From the NCBI RefSeq assembly GCF_014651055.1, contig NZ_BMWD01000005.1:204716-268715 (forward strand): a stretch of 64,000 nucleotides of DNA, given 5' to 3'. Both the position numbers and the translations under genes were made by a program. The DNA comes from Streptomyces fructofermentans (GTDB lineage Bacteria > Actinomycetota > Actinomycetes > Streptomycetales > Streptomycetaceae). Of the stretch, positions 62,279-64,000 are shown piece after piece. Each line of letters starts with the position of its first letter. Position 1 is the stretch's first letter. A model generated the notes under the pieces. It did not search any database, had not been told where the DNA came from, and was given only the letters and a program-made list of their open reading frames with translations.

Positions 62279-62458
62279 TCCTTCCCGCACACACGGCTTC
62301 CGTCGCGGTGCACGGCATACGCCGTACGCGCCGTCGGTGACCGTTTCACGGCTGTGACCACGCGTACGTTCGCGCCTTCCCCGCTCCGCGCCCCGGGTCG
62401 CCGGGTCGCGCCCTCCCGCGCACCGCCCGTGCGCCTCCCCGGAAGCAGGAGTCCGCCC

Positions 62459-63856
62459 ATGCCTCGTCGAGCTGTCCCCACCATCTCTCCCACCGCGTCC
62501 CCCACCACTTCCCGCAGCGGTGCCGATGCCGGTGCCGATGCCGGTGAAGCCGCGTACGACCGTCGCAGACTGCGGCAGTGGCTCGCGGGTGAGGCCAGGG
62601 CCGACGGGGTCGACCGCCGTGACCTGCTGCGCCTGCTCGCCGCGGCGGGACTGTCCACGGCGGGCCTGGCCGCCACCGCGGGCCCGGCACTCGCGTCCTC
62701 GGCGGGAGGCGTCCCGGCAGCCGCTCCGGCCGTCGCACCGACCGGCGCGTCCGCGCAGGCGGCCGCGGTGGTCCCGGGCATCGTCAAGCCGCTGCCCGAC
62801 GCCTGGTTCACCGCACGCGGGACCAACGCGGAGACGAGGTTCGAGGCGCTGGCGGGCACCGGGCACCACACACCCGTGGACCGCTTCTTCGTGCGGAACC
62901 ACACCTCCACCCCCGTCCTGGACGCGAGCGACTGGAGCCTCACCATCTGGGGCGACGGCCTCAGGGGCGGGCGCAGCGTCGAGTTGACGCTCGACGACCT
63001 CAAACGGCTCCCCGCCGTCACGCGCAGCGCCGTCGTCGAATGCGCGGGCAACGGCCGCAGCTTCTTCACGACGCAGCAGGGGCAGACCGTGTCCGGCACG
63101 GCGTGGACGCTGGGCGCGATCGGTTCGGCGCGCTGGCACGGTGTACGGCTCGGCGACGTACTGCGCCGCGCCGGTCTGGGCCGCGGTGCCGTGGACGTCA
63201 TGCCGAGGGGCCTGGACGCCGACTACGTCACCGCGGACGGCACGAACCTCGGCCGCGTCCGCCGCCCCCTGCCCCTGTCGAAGGCGCTGGACGACGTGCT
63301 CCTCGCGTACGGGATGAACGGCGAACCCCTCCCGCCGGACCACGGCGCCCCCGTCCGCGTCCTCGTGCCGTCGTGGATCGGCATCGCATCGGTCAAGTGG
63401 GTCGGCGACATCGAGGTGTCGGCCGAGCCGCTGTTCTCGCCGTGGAACACCGACTTCTACCGTCTGTTCGGCCCCGCGCACCCCGAGGGCGGCGGCGCCC
63501 CGCTGACCCGCCAGACGCTGAAGAGCGCCTTCGAACTCCCCTGGAACGCGAGCCTGGAGGCCGCCGCCGAGCACCGCCTCACCGGTCGCTCCTGGTCGGG
63601 CGCGGGTACCGTCGCGCGGGTCGAGGTCAGCACCGACGGCGGCGGCACCTGGCACCGCGCGCGACTGCACGACACCCCGCGCCGCGCCGACTGGGTGCGC
63701 TGGTCGGCCCCTTGGCGCCCGGCGGCACCGGGGGCGTACACACTGCTCGCGCGGGCCACCGACACGACGGGTCGCGTCCAGCCGGAGACCACCGTCCACA
63801 ACACGCAGGGCTACCTCTTCGACGCGGTGGTGCGGCACCCGGTGCGCGTCGTGTGA
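62459..63856 (+). CDS. Tat-exported sulfite-oxidase-like molybdopterin oxidoreductase
   Basis: 465 residues. An extended N-terminal region ends in a Tat signal (DRRDLLRLLAAAGLSTAGLA, RR at 53-54). The sulfite oxidase domain follows: molybdenum-ligand C195 in VVECAGNGRSFF, SWIGIASVKWVGDIEVS, then a C-terminal Mo-co dimerisation domain (VEVSTDGGGTWHRARL). ATG 62459 with AGGAG 7 bp upstream is preferred over the in-frame ATG 62354. Probably oxidises sulfite or reduces a sulfoxide outside the cytoplasm; control by the Cys leader peptide fits sulfur metabolism. Confidence 0.93.
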   Translation: MPRRAVPTISPTASPTTSRSGADAGADAGEAAYDRRRLRQWLAGEARADGVDRRDLLRLLAAAGLSTAGLAATAGPALASSAGGVPAAAPAVAPTGASAQAAAVVPGIVKPLPDAWFTARGTNAETRFEALAGTGHHTPVDRFFVRNHTSTPVLDASDWSLTIWGDGLRGGRSVELTLDDLKRLPAVTRSAVVECAGNGRSFFTTQQGQTVSGTAWTLGAIGSARWHGVRLGDVLRRAGLGRGAVDVMPRGLDADYVTADGTNLGRVRRPLPLSKALDDVLLAYGMNGEPLPPDHGAPVRVLVPSWIGIASVKWVGDIEVSAEPLFSPWNTDFYRLFGPAHPEGGGAPLTRQTLKSAFELPWNASLEAAAEHRLTGRSWSGAGTVARVEVSTDGGGTWHRARLHDTPRRADWVRWSAPWRPAAPGAYTLLARATDTTGRVQPETTVHNTQGYLFDAVVRHPVRVV

Positions 63857-63891
63857 CCTGCCACCACCACGTGGGGTCTTCGCTGCCGCCG

Positions 63892-63931
63892 GGGTCCGGG
63901 CGGTGTCCCGAGGGTCCGGGCGGTGTCCCGA
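63892..63931. repeat. 20-bp tandem duplication
   Basis: GGGTCCGGGCGGTGTCCCGA occurs twice in tandem after the sulfite-oxidase-like gene. Nothing else was recognised to the window end. Confidence 0.85.
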
Positions 63932-64000
63932 CGGGAGGCCGCCCGGCGGGACTTGGACCGGCGCGCACGCCGGCGCATCCGGGGAACAGATGTCCGGACC

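Noticed and set aside
61838-62340. Protein-coding gene upstream of the sulfite-oxidase-like gene other than the leader peptide
   Set aside because: Open frames of up to 190 codons have repeat-driven composition, no start signals and no recognisable domain.

Overview
The window is very GC-rich with strong third-position GC bias, GTG starts, many leaderless genes, Tat signal peptides and NarL-type two-component genes. It reads as a Streptomyces chromosome. As far as I can recall, the gene order resembles the S. coelicolor SCO6190s to SCO6260s block. No rRNA, tRNA or CRISPR array was seen.

Layout. 0-5.4 kb: a secreted trypsin, a repeat-filled gap, a giant LAL-type LuxR regulator and a GAF-LuxR regulator. 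5.5-8.65 kb: a prophage scar. An intact serine integrase, very like phage R4 Sre as I remember it, lies between the 5' third of one acyl-CoA ligase gene and the 3' part of a different one. 8.66-22 kb: glyoxylate and purine catabolism, with gcl, glxR, hyi, a small-protein/HTH pair, and then an operon of OHCU decarboxylase, HIU hydrolase, uricase (with a repeat-bearing insert), an 8-oxoguanine/guanine deaminase-like amidohydrolase and an NCS2 purine permease. 22-33 kb: a Tat chitosanase with a CsnR-like box, an AraC/NmrA pair, an MFS/HxlR pair, a thioesterase, an AlaA-like aminotransferase/HxlR pair and a two-gene secreted VWA unit. 33-38 kb: two divergent NIS siderophore synthetases, then a HipA-like kinase with a CxxC Rdx protein. 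38-44.5 kb: malate synthase, a MobA-like nucleotidyltransferase, an AllR-like IclR regulator, allantoinase and allantoicase. 44.7-50 kb: an SDR, an RNase Sa homologue and a two-component system. 49-56 kb: a GntR-controlled sugar unit (Gfo/Idh dehydrogenase, ABC importer, ROK kinase). 56-64 kb: a SNF2 helicase/SWIM protein operon and a Tat-exported sulfite-oxidase-like molybdoenzyme behind a cysteine-ending leader peptide.

How the genes work together. Urate is oxidised by the uricase operon to allantoin. AllB and Alc take allantoin to ureidoglycolate and urea. Glyoxylate derived from it enters metabolism through malate synthase (AceB) or through Gcl, GlxR and Hyi to glycerate. These scattered units share one regulatory signature. 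Each of gcl, hyi, aceB and the allR-allB gap has two 15-bp TTCC-N7-GGAA-type half-palindromes set exactly 21 bp apart, which makes the adjacent IclR regulator the likely common repressor. The uricase operon and allB carry a second motif, TTCAAC-N5-GTTGAM, which suggests a further layer of control.

All start sites, operators and promoters were read by eye. Functional names rest on motif recognition and memory of families, not on database searches.
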